From: Phocaeicola_A sp963624095
GTDB lineage: Bacteria; Bacteroidota; Bacteroidia; Bacteroidales; Bacteroidaceae
NCBI GenBank assembly: GCA_963624095.1
Contig: CAVFNZ010000029.1
Location: 1-21,532, forward strand
DNA: 21,532 bases
Direction of reading: 5' to 3'
A program made the position numbers and the translations under genes. How positions within the stretch are numbered: the first letter of the stretch is position 1; each line of letters starts with the position of its first letter. The notes beneath the pieces are model-generated. The model searched no databases, was not told the DNA's origin, and saw only the letters and a list, made by a program, of their open reading frames with translations. Shown here one piece after another: positions 8,124 through 16,253 of this stretch.

Positions 8124-9794
8124 ATGACGAAGGAATTCATGACTCCCGACTATCTGTTCGAATCGAGTTGGGAGGTTTGCAATAAAGTTGGCGGAATATA
8201 CACGGTCCTTTCGACCCACGCGAAGACCTTACAGGCACGCTTTGGCGACCATCTGATTTTTATCGGGCCTGACGTATGGAAAGAGAGAGAGAGTCCGTAT
8301 TTCATCGAAGACAGCGGAGTCTTCTCGGGCTGGCTTCGGTACGCCAAGGAGAAAGACGGGCTGAAGGTTCGCACCGGACGATGGGACATCCCCGGCAGCC
8401 CGGTAGTAATATTGGTAAACTTTGATGATTACTACAAGGACAAGGATGAGATTTACACTCAGGCCTGGTTGAGCTACCGTGTCGATTCGCTGCACGCTTA
8501 CGGAGACTACGACGAGGCGTCCATGTTCTCTTACGCCGCCGCCAAGGTGGTGGAGAGCTTTTACCGCTACGGAATCACCGCCAAAGAGAAAGTAGTCTAC
8601 CACGCCCATGAGTGGATGACCGGTCTGGGTGCCCTCTATTTGCAGGAGAAACTGCCGCAGGTCGCCACCGTCTTCACTACCCACGCCACCTCCATCGGTC
8701 GATCCATCGCCGGTAACAACAAGCCTCTGTACGACTACCTGTTCGCCTACAACGGCGACCAAATGGCGGACGAACTCAATATGCAGTCGAAGCACAGCAT
8801 CGAGAAACAGACCGCGCACCACGTTGACTGCTTCACCACGGTGAGCGAGATTACAGACAATGAGTGCAAGGAGCTGCTCGACAAACCGGCGGACGCGATA
8901 CTGACAAACGGGTTCGAGGATGATTTCGTACCCAAGGGCGAGGCATACCAAGCCAAACGCGCCGAGGCGCGCAAGCGCATGCTCCATGTGGCCAACAGCC
9001 TGTTGGGCACGGAGCTGGGCGATGATACGCTGATTGTCGCCACCAGCGGACGCTACGAATTCAAGAACAAGGGCATTGACGTTTACCTGGAGGCGATGAA
9101 CCGACTGCTGCGCGACCGCAACCTGAAGCGGAACGTGTTGGCGTTTGTCAGCGTTCCCGGTTGGGTGGGAGACCCCCGCGAAGACCTGAAGGCACGCCTT
9201 GCGAGCGGCCAGTCCTACGACAGCGCGCTCCCTTGCCCGTTCATCACCCATTGGCTCCACAACATGACGCACGACCAGGTGCTCGACATGCTCAAGTATC
9301 TGGGAATGTCCAACGCCAAGACCGACAAGGTGAAGGTGTTGTTCGTCCCCTGCTACTTAGACGGCAACGACGGCATCTTCAACCTCTCCTACTACGACAT
9401 GATTGTGGGCAACGACCTCAGCATCTACCCCTCGTACTACGAACCCTGGGGCTACACGCCGCTTGAGAGCGTCGCCTTCAGCGTGCCCGCCATTACGACC
9501 GACTTGGCAGGCTTCGGCTTGTGGGTAAACTCTTTGAAGGGCGGATACAGCAAACTGGAAGACGGCGTGAAGGTGATACACCGCACCGACTACAACTACT
9601 CCGAGGTGGCCGACATCATCAAGGACACCGTGTCGGACCTATCCGGATTCACGTCGCGTGAGGTGACACTAATAAGGCAGCGCGCCAGGGAAATCTCTGA
9701 GAACGCACTGTGGAAACACTTCATCGTCAACTACTACAAGGCGTACGACATCGCCTTGCGCAACGCCGCGAAGCGGAACGGCAAATCGAAATAA
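8124..9794 (+). CDS. Glycogen synthase, GT3 (eukaryote-type)
   Basis: This 556-residue enzyme would transfer glucose, by family precedent from UDP-glucose, to the non-reducing ends of an alpha-1,4-glucan in the cytoplasm. The N-terminus (LFESSWEVCNKVGGIYTVL, residues 11-29) matches the signature of animal and fungal glycogen synthases. The C-terminal half has YPSYYEPWGYTPLESVAF with the two catalytic-site glutamates Glu440 and Glu448, again as in the eukaryotic enzyme. The arginine-rich helix that senses glucose-6-phosphate in yeast is only partly matched (LIRQRAREISENALWK). The ATG at 8124 fits the promoter; Met6 is a possible alternative. The phosphorylase gene follows after 32 bases. Confidence 0.92.
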   Translation: MTKEFMTPDYLFESSWEVCNKVGGIYTVLSTHAKTLQARFGDHLIFIGPDVWKERESPYFIEDSGVFSGWLRYAKEKDGLKVRTGRWDIPGSPVVILVNFDDYYKDKDEIYTQAWLSYRVDSLHAYGDYDEASMFSYAAAKVVESFYRYGITAKEKVVYHAHEWMTGLGALYLQEKLPQVATVFTTHATSIGRSIAGNNKPLYDYLFAYNGDQMADELNMQSKHSIEKQTAHHVDCFTTVSEITDNECKELLDKPADAILTNGFEDDFVPKGEAYQAKRAEARKRMLHVANSLLGTELGDDTLIVATSGRYEFKNKGIDVYLEAMNRLLRDRNLKRNVLAFVSVPGWVGDPREDLKARLASGQSYDSALPCPFITHWLHNMTHDQVLDMLKYLGMSNAKTDKVKVLFVPCYLDGNDGIFNLSYYDMIVGNDLSIYPSYYEPWGYTPLESVAFSVPAITTDLAGFGLWVNSLKGGYSKLEDGVKVIHRTDYNYSEVADIIKDTVSDLSGFTSREVTLIRQRAREISENALWKHFIVNYYKAYDIALRNAAKRNGKSK

Positions 9795-9826
9795 CACACA
9801 GACACTAATAATAAAAGGTTAGTTTT

Positions 9827-12391
9827 ATGAAAATCAAAGTAAGTAACGCGAATACACCGAACTGGAAGGGAATCACGGTACGTTCCAGAATCCCCGAAGA
9901 ACTGAAGGTGTTGGATGAACTGGCGCATAACATTTGGTGGTCCTGGAACACGGAAGCCAAACTGTTGTTTAAGAGCATCGACCCCGAGATGTGGGCCGTG
10001 GCTGGTGGCAACCCCGTTCGTTTGTTGGAACTGTTGAGCTACGACAAACTGGAGGCGTTGGCTAAGGATAAGGCATTGATACAGAGAATCAACTCAGTGT
10101 ATCGCAACTTCCGCGAATACATGGATGTGAAGCCGGACGCTAACAGACCGTCAGTGGCCTACTTCTGTATGGAATATGGTTTGAACCATGTGCTGAAAAT
10201 CTATTCCGGAGGCTTGGGCGTTCTGGCCGGTGACTACCTGAAGGAGGCCAGCGACAGCAACGTGGACATGTGCGCCATCGGTTTCCTCTATCGTTACGGA
10301 TACTTCACGCAGACGCTCTCCATGGACGGACAGCAGATAGCCAACTACGAGCCGCAGGACTTCAACAGCCTGCCTCTGGAGCGCGTGATGGACGCCAACG
10401 GCAACCCCCTTGTCGTGGACGTTCCTTACATGAACTTCCAGGTACACGCCTACATCTGGCGCGTGAACGTGGGACGTATCTCCCTCTACCTGATGGATAC
10501 CGACAACGACATGAACAGCGAGTTCGACCGTCCGATTACTTACCAGCTTTACGGCGGCGACTGGGAAAACCGTCTGAAACAAGAGATTCTGTTGGGTATC
10601 GGCGGTATGCTCACCCTGAAGGCTTTGGGCATCAAGAAGGACATTTATCACTGCAACGAGGGACACGCAGCACTCTGCAACCTCCAGCGTCTTTGCGATT
10701 ACGTGAAGGAGGGTCTCTCCTTCAACCAAGCGTTGGAACTGGTACGCGCCTCTTCGCTGTACACCGTACACACTCCGGTGCCCGCCGGTCACGACTACTT
10801 TGATGAAAGCCTGTTCGGCAAGTACATGGGCGGCTATCCTCAGATGCTCGGCATCACCTGGGCGGATTTGATGGACATGGGCCGCATGAACCCGGGCGAC
10901 TCCTCCGAGCGTTTCTGCATGTCGACCTTCGCCTGCAACACCTGCCAAGAGGTGAATGGTGTGAGCCGTCTGCACGGAAAGGTGTCCCAGGAGATGTTCT
11001 CCGGCATTTGGAAAGGATACTTCCCCGAAGAAAACCATGTGGGATACGTTACCAACGGTGTTCACTTCCCCACATGGAGCGCGTCCGAGTGGCAGGCTCT
11101 GTACAACAAGTATTTCGACTCCACATTCATGTTCGACCAGTCGAACGAGAAGATTTGGGAGGCCATCTATAACGTGCCCGACGAAGAGATTTGGGCCACC
11201 CGTCAGGGACTCAAGAACAAGTTGGTGGATTTCATCCGCAAATCGTTCCGCGACACATGGCTCAAGCAACAGGGAGACCCTGCCCGCATCGTCTCCTTGA
11301 TGGAGAAAATCAACTCTAACGCCCTGCTCATCGGTTTCGGCCGTCGTTTCGCCACATACAAACGCGCCCACCTGTTGTTTACAGACTTGGAGCGTCTGTC
11401 CAAGATTGTCAACAACCCCGACCGTCCCGTACAGTTCCTGTTCACGGGTAAGGCTCACCCGCACGACGGAGCCGGCCAGGGCTTGATAAAGCAAATCATC
11501 GAAATCTCCCGTCGTCCGGAGTTCCTTGGCAAGATTATCTTCCTGGAGAACTACGACATGAAGTTGGCCCGTCGTCTCGTTTCCGGCGTGGACATTTGGT
11601 TGAACACCCCGACCCGTCCACTGGAGGCATCCGGCACATCCGGCGAGAAAGCCCTGATGAACGGTGTCCTCAACTTCTCCGTCCTCGACGGATGGTGGTT
11701 GGAAGGCTACCGCGAGGGTGCCGGCTGGGCATTGACCGAGAAGCGCACCTATCAAGACCAGGGTCAGCAAGACCAGTTGGATGCCGCCACCATCTACAAC
11801 CTGTTGGAGAACGATATCGTTCCGTTGTACTACGCCCGTGACGGCAAGGACTTCTCCGAGGGTTGGGTGAAGACCATCAAAAATTCCATTGCCCGCATCG
11901 CTCCTCACTATACGATGAAACGTCAGCTCGACGATTACTTCAGCAAATTCTATTGCAAGGAGGCTGCCCGCTTCAAGATGTTGGCCGCCAACGACAACGA
12001 GAAGGCGAAGGAAATCGCCCGCTGGAAGGAGACCGTGGCCGAGCGTTGGGACTCCATCGAAATCGTTTCTTGCCAGAAGGAGGAAGACGTGCAGAAGGGC
12101 GACCTCAAGAGCGGTCAGCCCTACACCACAACCTATGTGGTGGATGAGAAGGGACTGGACGATGCCGTCGGCATTGAGCTGGTTGTCATGTACACCGACG
12201 GTGACGGCAAGGATCACGTCTACTCGGTGGCTCCGATGAACGTGGTGAAGAAAGAGGGCAACCTCTACACGTTCAAGATTAGCTACGCCGTGGACAATGC
12301 CGGAAGCTTCAAGGTGATGTACCGCATGTTCCCGAAACATCCGGACCTCCCTCACCGTCAGGACTTCTGCTACGTGCGTTGGTTCATCTAA
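9827..12391 (+). CDS. glgP: Alpha-glucan (glycogen) phosphorylase, GT35
   Basis: This 854-residue PLP enzyme releases glucose-1-phosphate from alpha-1,4-glucan ends. The N-terminal DUF3417 domain (ELAHNIWWSWNTEA) marks the short alpha-glucan phosphorylase type. The catalytic core contains EASGTSGEKALMNG, with the PLP-binding lysine at Lys608, followed by NFSVLDGWWLEGYREGAGW. The final 110 or so residues form a beta-rich domain ending in FPKHPDLPHRQDFCYVRWFI. It sits 32 bases after the glycogen synthase gene with no promoter between, so synthesis and breakdown enzymes share a messenger. A strong terminator follows at 12424-12471. Confidence 0.95.
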   Translation: MKIKVSNANTPNWKGITVRSRIPEELKVLDELAHNIWWSWNTEAKLLFKSIDPEMWAVAGGNPVRLLELLSYDKLEALAKDKALIQRINSVYRNFREYMDVKPDANRPSVAYFCMEYGLNHVLKIYSGGLGVLAGDYLKEASDSNVDMCAIGFLYRYGYFTQTLSMDGQQIANYEPQDFNSLPLERVMDANGNPLVVDVPYMNFQVHAYIWRVNVGRISLYLMDTDNDMNSEFDRPITYQLYGGDWENRLKQEILLGIGGMLTLKALGIKKDIYHCNEGHAALCNLQRLCDYVKEGLSFNQALELVRASSLYTVHTPVPAGHDYFDESLFGKYMGGYPQMLGITWADLMDMGRMNPGDSSERFCMSTFACNTCQEVNGVSRLHGKVSQEMFSGIWKGYFPEENHVGYVTNGVHFPTWSASEWQALYNKYFDSTFMFDQSNEKIWEAIYNVPDEEIWATRQGLKNKLVDFIRKSFRDTWLKQQGDPARIVSLMEKINSNALLIGFGRRFATYKRAHLLFTDLERLSKIVNNPDRPVQFLFTGKAHPHDGAGQGLIKQIIEISRRPEFLGKIIFLENYDMKLARRLVSGVDIWLNTPTRPLEASGTSGEKALMNGVLNFSVLDGWWLEGYREGAGWALTEKRTYQDQGQQDQLDAATIYNLLENDIVPLYYARDGKDFSEGWVKTIKNSIARIAPHYTMKRQLDDYFSKFYCKEAARFKMLAANDNEKAKEIARWKETVAERWDSIEIVSCQKEEDVQKGDLKSGQPYTTTYVVDEKGLDDAVGIELVVMYTDGDGKDHVYSVAPMNVVKKEGNLYTFKISYAVDNAGSFKVMYRMFPKHPDLPHRQDFCYVRWFI

Positions 12392-12423
12392 CGGACGAGT
12401 CGGTCTGAACGAATCAAAACAAG

Positions 12424-12471
12424 GCGAACCCCGAGGATACCATTAAGGTATGTCGGGGTTCGCTGCTTTTT
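12424..12471 (+). terminator. Terminator of the glycogen synthase–phosphorylase operon
   Basis: GCGAACCCCGA (12424-12434) pairs over 11 bp with TCGGGGTTCGC (12453-12463). The inner sequence has a second small stem (TACC with GGTA). A T-rich tract follows at 12467-12471. It lies 33 bases after the phosphorylase stop codon. Confidence 0.9.
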
Positions 12472-12536
12472 ATAGGTTTAGTCCGAAAGTACGGTTGCCC
12501 TCCTCTCGTATTGTTCTGTGTTACAGCACGGCTTTT

Positions 12537-12599
12537 CGCTTGTGTCTATCGATTAGTACGGCTCAACGTAAAGTGTCTACCGCTTCAGTTAACGATGAG
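12537..12599. repeat. Composite repeat core, copy A
   Basis: Sixty-three bases beginning CGCTTGTGTCTATCGATT match the sequence at 21304-21367. The first 18 bases are identical, and after a one-base gap there are shared blocks AAGTGT, CAGTTAACGA and GAG. The gap shifts any reading frame, so the conservation is not coding. The core is followed directly by 22-23 bp tandem units. Confidence 0.75.
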
Positions 12600-12654
12600 C
12601 TAATGGCGGCTAACGATAAGTTAATCGTCGGTTATCGGAATAATCGCTGTCCGG
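12588..12654. repeat. Degenerate 22-23 bp tandem units
   Basis: Units run 12588-12609, 12610-12631 and 12632-12654. The first two match at about 17 of 22 positions (shared words TAACGAT and TAAT); the third is weaker. They overlap the end of core copy A and fill most of the gap between the convergent phosphorylase and regulator genes. Confidence 0.55.
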
Positions 12655-12693
12655 TTCTCAACCCATCGCCAGCGTCCGATTCCTAACCCTTCG

Positions 12694-13395
12694 TTAACCT
12701 ATCTTACTAATTTTCCTTAGCTTCTCTTCGTCAATGAGCTTTATCTTTCTGCCGTCAATGGCGATAATCTTCTCCGAGGCGAAGTTGGACAGGGTGCGGA
12801 TGGCGTTGGACGTGGTCATGTTCGACAGGCTCGCCAAATCCTCCCTTGAGAGGTAGATGCTCAGCGTGAACCCGTCCTCCTCCATGCCGTAGCTGTCTTT
12901 CAGGAAAAGAAGGGACTCCGCCAAGCGGCCGCGTATGTGCTTTTGGGTCAGGTTCACCGTCCGCTCGTCCGAGATGCCCAGGTCTATGGCGAGATGCTTG
13001 ATGAAGAACATGGCGAGCTGGTTGTTCTGCTCCGCCAGCTCCTCGATGGATTTCATGGGAATCATGCAGATGGTCGAAGGCTCGAAAGCAGCTGCCGCCG
13101 TCACGTAATCGCCTCCGGCGAAGTAGGCGCGGTAGCCGAAGTATTCCACGGGCTTGATGACGCGCACAATCTGGCTGCGGCCACCCACGCCGTCCTTGTA
13201 AATCTTCACCTTTCCGTTGATCAGGCAGAGCAGGTGGGTCGGCTTTTCCCCTTCGCAATAGATGGTTTCGTTCTTCTTGTAATGTTGTATCGTGAATTGT
13301 TTCACCAGGAAAGCGCGCTGCTCCTCCTTCAGCCACTGCCACATTTCGGCGAGGCTTTCAATGATTTCCGCTTCTGTAATATCTTTCTTTACCAT
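12694..13395 (-). CDS. Crp/Fnr-family transcriptional regulator
   Basis: This 233-residue protein has an N-terminal cyclic-nucleotide-binding-type jelly roll (about residues 15-130, with YCEGEKPTHLLCLINGKVKIY) and a C-terminal winged helix. The recognition region is YLSREDLASLSNMTTSNAIRTL, typical of Bacteroidetes Crp-like regulators. There is no N-terminal cysteine cluster of the FNR type, so an iron-sulphur sensor is unlikely; the effector is unknown. I start at the ATG at 13395 (MVKKDITEAE), because the longer open frame to 13788 is only the reverse side of the repeat-bearing neighbour and the promoter at 13429-13457 lies just upstream. It is divergent from the outer-membrane protein gene and convergent with the phosphorylase gene. 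Confidence 0.88.
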   Translation of the reverse strand: MVKKDITEAEIIESLAEMWQWLKEEQRAFLVKQFTIQHYKKNETIYCEGEKPTHLLCLINGKVKIYKDGVGGRSQIVRVIKPVEYFGYRAYFAGGDYVTAAAAFEPSTICMIPMKSIEELAEQNNQLAMFFIKHLAIDLGISDERTVNLTQKHIRGRLAESLLFLKDSYGMEEDGFTLSIYLSREDLASLSNMTTSNAIRTLSNFASEKIIAIDGRKIKLIDEEKLRKISKIG

Positions 13396-13413
13396 ACGAC
13401 CAGTGTTCAAGAA

Positions 13414-13429
13414 CTGTGTTATACAGCAC
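13414..13429. promoter_or_regulatory. Possible operator at the regulator start site
   Basis: CTGTGTTATACAGCAC is an imperfect palindrome placed at the expected transcription start of the Crp-like gene. A closely related word, CTGTGTTACAGCAC, lies beyond the other end of the gene at 12516-12529. This position suits autoregulation, but no binding site for this family member is known to me. Confidence 0.3.
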
Positions 13430-13457
13430 AAAAGTACAAAGAAATAGCATACGCAAA
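13429..13457 (-). promoter_or_regulatory. Promoter of the Crp/Fnr regulator
   Basis: On the minus strand, TTTG (13457-13454) and TACTTTTG (13436-13429) are separated by 17 bases. Both are exact matches to the Bacteroides -33 and -7 elements. Transcription would start near 13422 and the leader would be about 27 bases. Confidence 0.7.
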
Positions 13458-13542
13458 CGCATTTCGCCGAAATATTCCTTCCTATAATTAAAATGAACGT
13501 TAATATTGCTGCGATAATGGGAAGGAATGCGCTCCATTTGTA

Positions 13543-13550
13543 TACATTTG
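13543..13550 (+). promoter_or_regulatory. Promoter -7 element of the DUF5686-like gene
   Basis: TACATTTG is an exact TAnnTTTG match, but no good -33 element is seen at the usual distance. Its position supports a translation start at 13577 and argues against the upstream ATG codons at 13493 and 13517. Confidence 0.45.
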
Positions 13551-13576
13551 CCCGTAATAAACACGGATTAAGCGGA

Positions 13577-15946
13577 GTGAAAAGAAATGTCATTTGTCTG
13601 TTGGGATTGTTCTTCGCGGGGGTTGTGGTGACCTCTGCGCGACAGCCTGTGGACTTCGTGGAGCGGTCCGTGCTTCCCGCCAATTGCTCGGTGGCTTCCG
13701 CAGAGCAGTCTGTTGACTCGACTGAACGATCCGTTGACTTCGTGGAGCAATCCATGGTTCCAGCCAATTGCTCCGTGGACTCATCCAACTGCTCCGTGGA
13801 TTCCGTGGAACAATCCGTGGCTTCCGCCGACCGGGACGTGGAACTGCCGGAGCCGTACGGCGTGGAGGAGGCGGACAGCGTCGTTCACCGCATGATAGAG
13901 GCTTCCGGCAAATATGCCCGTATCGTGGACGAATACTTCGGCAACGTGTACCTGAAGGGACGCTTCAAGGTACACCGCAAGAACCACCTCATCAAGGTGG
14001 TGCCGGCCATGTTCCGCCTGGAAAAGGGGGTGAGGGACTATCTGATGGAGTCCGACAACGAGATTCACTACACCGCACCGGACATCTACGACCTGAAGGT
14101 GAAGGCGCGGACGGGAACTTTCCGGGGCAACCAAGGACAGGTTGGCGACATCATGGAGTTCCTGCGGATGAACATCTACTCGCCCTACCTGTTGCCCGAA
14201 CAGCTGTTGTCGCCCCTTTCCCGGACGGGCATGAAGTGGTACCGCTACCTCTGCGAGTCCGTCACCGGAGCGGGCGACTCCCTGCGCTACAAGATACTCA
14301 TCCTCCCCCGTAACAAGAGCGAGCAGCTCGTTTCCGGCTACATGGTCGTGAACCACGGCTCGTGGACCATCGACGAACTCCGCGTCACGGGCAAGGTGGA
14401 GCACGTGCGCTTCTCCGCCAAGGTGCTGATGGGCAAGGAGGGCAACGCCCTCTACCTGCCCCGGCGGTTCGAGGCGAACATGCTCTTCAGCTTTGTCGGC
14501 AACAAGGTGGAGGCCGACTACCAGGCCGTGTTCAACTACGAAACCGTCTTTCTGGCGGACGAGGCGCGGCGCAACGTCCCGAGACGCGACAAGTACAACC
14601 TCTCCGACGCGTTCAACCTGCGGACGGACTCCGCCACGGCACTCTCCGACACCCTCTACATGAACGCCCACCGGGCGTTGCCGCTGACCGCCCTTGAGCG
14701 GCAGGTCTACGCCGACTATCGGCTGCGGGCGGACACGATGCTCCACTCCCGGCGCAAGAAGTCCAGGGGAGCCGCCTTCTTCGGGTCGTTGGGCGACGCG
14801 CTCATCAGCAACTACACCGTCAACATGGCCGACTACGGGAGCGTGAAGTGCTCGCCGCTCATCAACCCCCTGCTGTTCGGCTACAGCCACAGCAACGGAT
14901 ACTCCTACGCGCAGAAGTTCAAGTACTCCTACCTCTTCCCCGACCAAAGGCTGCTGCGCATCACGCCCCGCGTGGGCTACAACTTCACCGACAAGGAGTT
15001 CCGTTGGCGGCTGGACGCCGACTTCGTCTACTGGCCCGAACGGATGGGACAGGTGCAGGTGCGCATGGGTAACGGTAACCGCATCTACAGCAGCGACGTG
15101 CTCGACGACCTGAAGAACATGCCGGACACGGCCATCCACTTCGACCGGATGGAGTTGGACTACTTCAAGGATGACTACCTGACACTGAGCCACAAGGTGG
15201 AAGTGGCCAACGGACTCTCCTTAGAGGTGGGCGCAGCCTATCACCGCCGTACGCTGGTCAACGAACGGGCTCCGTACAATCCGGACCTGCAGACGCAACT
15301 CTCGGGCCGTCTGCGCAACCTCTACGTCAGTTTCGCCCCGCGCGTCAGGATAGAGTGGACTCCGCATCTCTACTATTACATGAACGGCCGGCGCAAGATG
15401 AACCTGCGCTCGCGCTATCCCACCTTCTCGCTCGACTGGGAGCGCGGCGTGCGCGGCGTGTTCGGCAGCAAGGGCCGGTACGAACGCCTTGAGTTCGACA
15501 TGCAGCAGATGTCCAAGTTCGGCGGCTCCTACAACCTGTTCTACCGCTTGGGCTGCGGTGCCTTCACCGACCAGAAGGAGATGTATTTCGTCGACTTCGC
15601 CAACTTCTCGCGCAACAACCTGCCCACGGGTTGGAACGATGAGATAGGAGGGGCGTTCCATCTGCTGGACAGGCGGTGGTACAACTCCTCCAACAAGTAC
15701 GTGCGCGGACACGTGACCTACGAGTCCCCCTTCCTCGTCCTGCGCCACCTGGTGAAGTTCACCAGCATCATACGGTACGAGCGTCTCTACGGGAGCGCGC
15801 TCTATGTGCCCCACCTGCTGCCTTACCTTGAGCTGGGCTATGGCATCGGCACGCACATCTTCGACTTGGGGGTCTTCGTCAGCTCCGTCAACGGAGGATT
15901 CCAGTCCGTAGGCTGCAAGTTCGCCTTCGAACTCTTCAACGACTGA
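13577..15946 (+). CDS. DUF5686-like outer-membrane protein
   Basis: With a GTG start at 13577 this is a 789-residue protein that opens with a standard signal peptide, MKRNVICLLGLFFAGVVVTS. ATG codons at 13493 and 13517 are in frame but would place 20-28 extra residues before the signal peptide. Residues 25-87 are nine tandem 7-residue repeats. The conserved part starts at DSVVHRMIEASGKYARIVDEYFGNVYLKGRFKV (in two runs from about 13875), which I associate with DUF5686. The rest is rich in alternating aromatic and polar strands (for example YSYLFPDQRLLRITPRVGY), consistent with an outer-membrane beta-barrel. Its function is unknown. It stands alone, divergent from the Crp-like gene. Confidence 0.75.
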   Translation: MKRNVICLLGLFFAGVVVTSARQPVDFVERSVLPANCSVASAEQSVDSTERSVDFVEQSMVPANCSVDSSNCSVDSVEQSVASADRDVELPEPYGVEEADSVVHRMIEASGKYARIVDEYFGNVYLKGRFKVHRKNHLIKVVPAMFRLEKGVRDYLMESDNEIHYTAPDIYDLKVKARTGTFRGNQGQVGDIMEFLRMNIYSPYLLPEQLLSPLSRTGMKWYRYLCESVTGAGDSLRYKILILPRNKSEQLVSGYMVVNHGSWTIDELRVTGKVEHVRFSAKVLMGKEGNALYLPRRFEANMLFSFVGNKVEADYQAVFNYETVFLADEARRNVPRRDKYNLSDAFNLRTDSATALSDTLYMNAHRALPLTALERQVYADYRLRADTMLHSRRKKSRGAAFFGSLGDALISNYTVNMADYGSVKCSPLINPLLFGYSHSNGYSYAQKFKYSYLFPDQRLLRITPRVGYNFTDKEFRWRLDADFVYWPERMGQVQVRMGNGNRIYSSDVLDDLKNMPDTAIHFDRMELDYFKDDYLTLSHKVEVANGLSLEVGAAYHRRTLVNERAPYNPDLQTQLSGRLRNLYVSFAPRVRIEWTPHLYYYMNGRRKMNLRSRYPTFSLDWERGVRGVFGSKGRYERLEFDMQQMSKFGGSYNLFYRLGCGAFTDQKEMYFVDFANFSRNNLPTGWNDEIGGAFHLLDRRWYNSSNKYVRGHVTYESPFLVLRHLVKFTSIIRYERLYGSALYVPHLLPYLELGYGIGTHIFDLGVFVSSVNGGFQSVGCKFAFELFND
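13649..13837 (+). repeat. Nine 21-bp coding repeats (7-residue units)
   Basis: The units read VDFVERS, VLPANCS, VASAEQS, VDSTERS, VDFVEQS, MVPANCS, VDSSNCS, VDSVEQS, VASADRD. Consensus is V-D/A-S-x-E/N-Q/C-S, exactly 21 bases each and without gaps. They lie directly behind the signal peptide. Because 21 is a multiple of three, the opposite strand also stays open, which artificially lengthens the frame of the divergent regulator. Confidence 0.9.
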
Positions 15947-16100
15947 CGTACCCGTCCTCCTCGCTGTCCTCGGAAGCTGTACCCGGAAAACCCTCCTCTC
16001 CGTTTGCTGCTCTACAACACGTTTCGTCACGTTTTGTTCATGTTTGGGTCTCCATACGATAAAAAATACACCTAAAATGAAAATAATTTCCCGCTTTCGG
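15947..16100. other. Gene-free stretch upstream of the debranching operon
   Basis: Together with the promoter and leader that follow, the gap between genes is 307 bases. This part holds no credible coding frame, and I see no convincing terminator for the outer-membrane protein gene. Confidence 0.5.
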
Positions 16101-16129
16101 TTGTCGCTTTTATATAATTTGTATATTTG
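16101..16129 (+). promoter_or_regulatory. Promoter of the debranching enzyme operon
   Basis: TTG at 16101-16103 and TATATTTG at 16122-16129 (exact TAnnTTTG) are 18 bases apart. Transcription would start near 16136 and give a long leader of about 118 bases. A second exact -7 match, TAAATTTG at 16218-16225, lacks a clear -33 element but could give a short-leader transcript. Confidence 0.65.
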
Positions 16130-16136
16130 GAACTGA

Positions 16137-16253
16137 AAACACAAGGGACGCCCGTGCAGGACTTAGACAGGCCGTGCGCGGACGGGCTCTGCGGTGTTTA
16201 CGACGAAAATCGTCAGGTAAATTTGTTTATTTGAAAACCTTAAAATATCAACT
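16137..16253 (+). promoter_or_regulatory. Long structured leader of the debranching operon
   Basis: The leader has a possible long-range stem, GCCCGT near 16150 with ACGGGC near 16182, and a compact hairpin GACGA (16202-16206) with TCGTC (16210-16214). No riboswitch class is recognised. Confidence 0.3.

Noticed and set aside
7862..8185. 107-residue frame between subunit K and glycogen synthase
   Set aside because: It covers the hairpins and the glycogen synthase promoter, overlaps the real start out of frame and resembles no family.
10151..12355. 734-residue minus-strand frame opposite the phosphorylase gene
   Set aside because: Mirror of a strongly conserved enzyme; no family motif, promoter or start signal of its own.
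12450..12686. 78-residue frame after the phosphorylase gene
   Set aside because: It begins inside the terminator and runs through the non-coding repeat; the second repeat copy has a frame-breaking indel.
13493..13576. Upstream ATG starts for the DUF5686-like protein
   Set aside because: They would put 20-28 residues ahead of a normal signal peptide and the -7 element at 13543-13550 falls after them; the GTG at 13577 fits better, though this is not certain.
13396..13788. N-terminal extension of the Crp-like regulator to 364 residues
   Set aside because: The extra part is the reverse of the neighbour's 21-bp repeats, and a promoter with exact -33 and -7 elements lies inside it.
13781..15193. 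470-residue minus-strand frame opposite the outer-membrane protein gene
   Set aside because: Antisense shadow with His/Val-rich composition and no recognisable domain.
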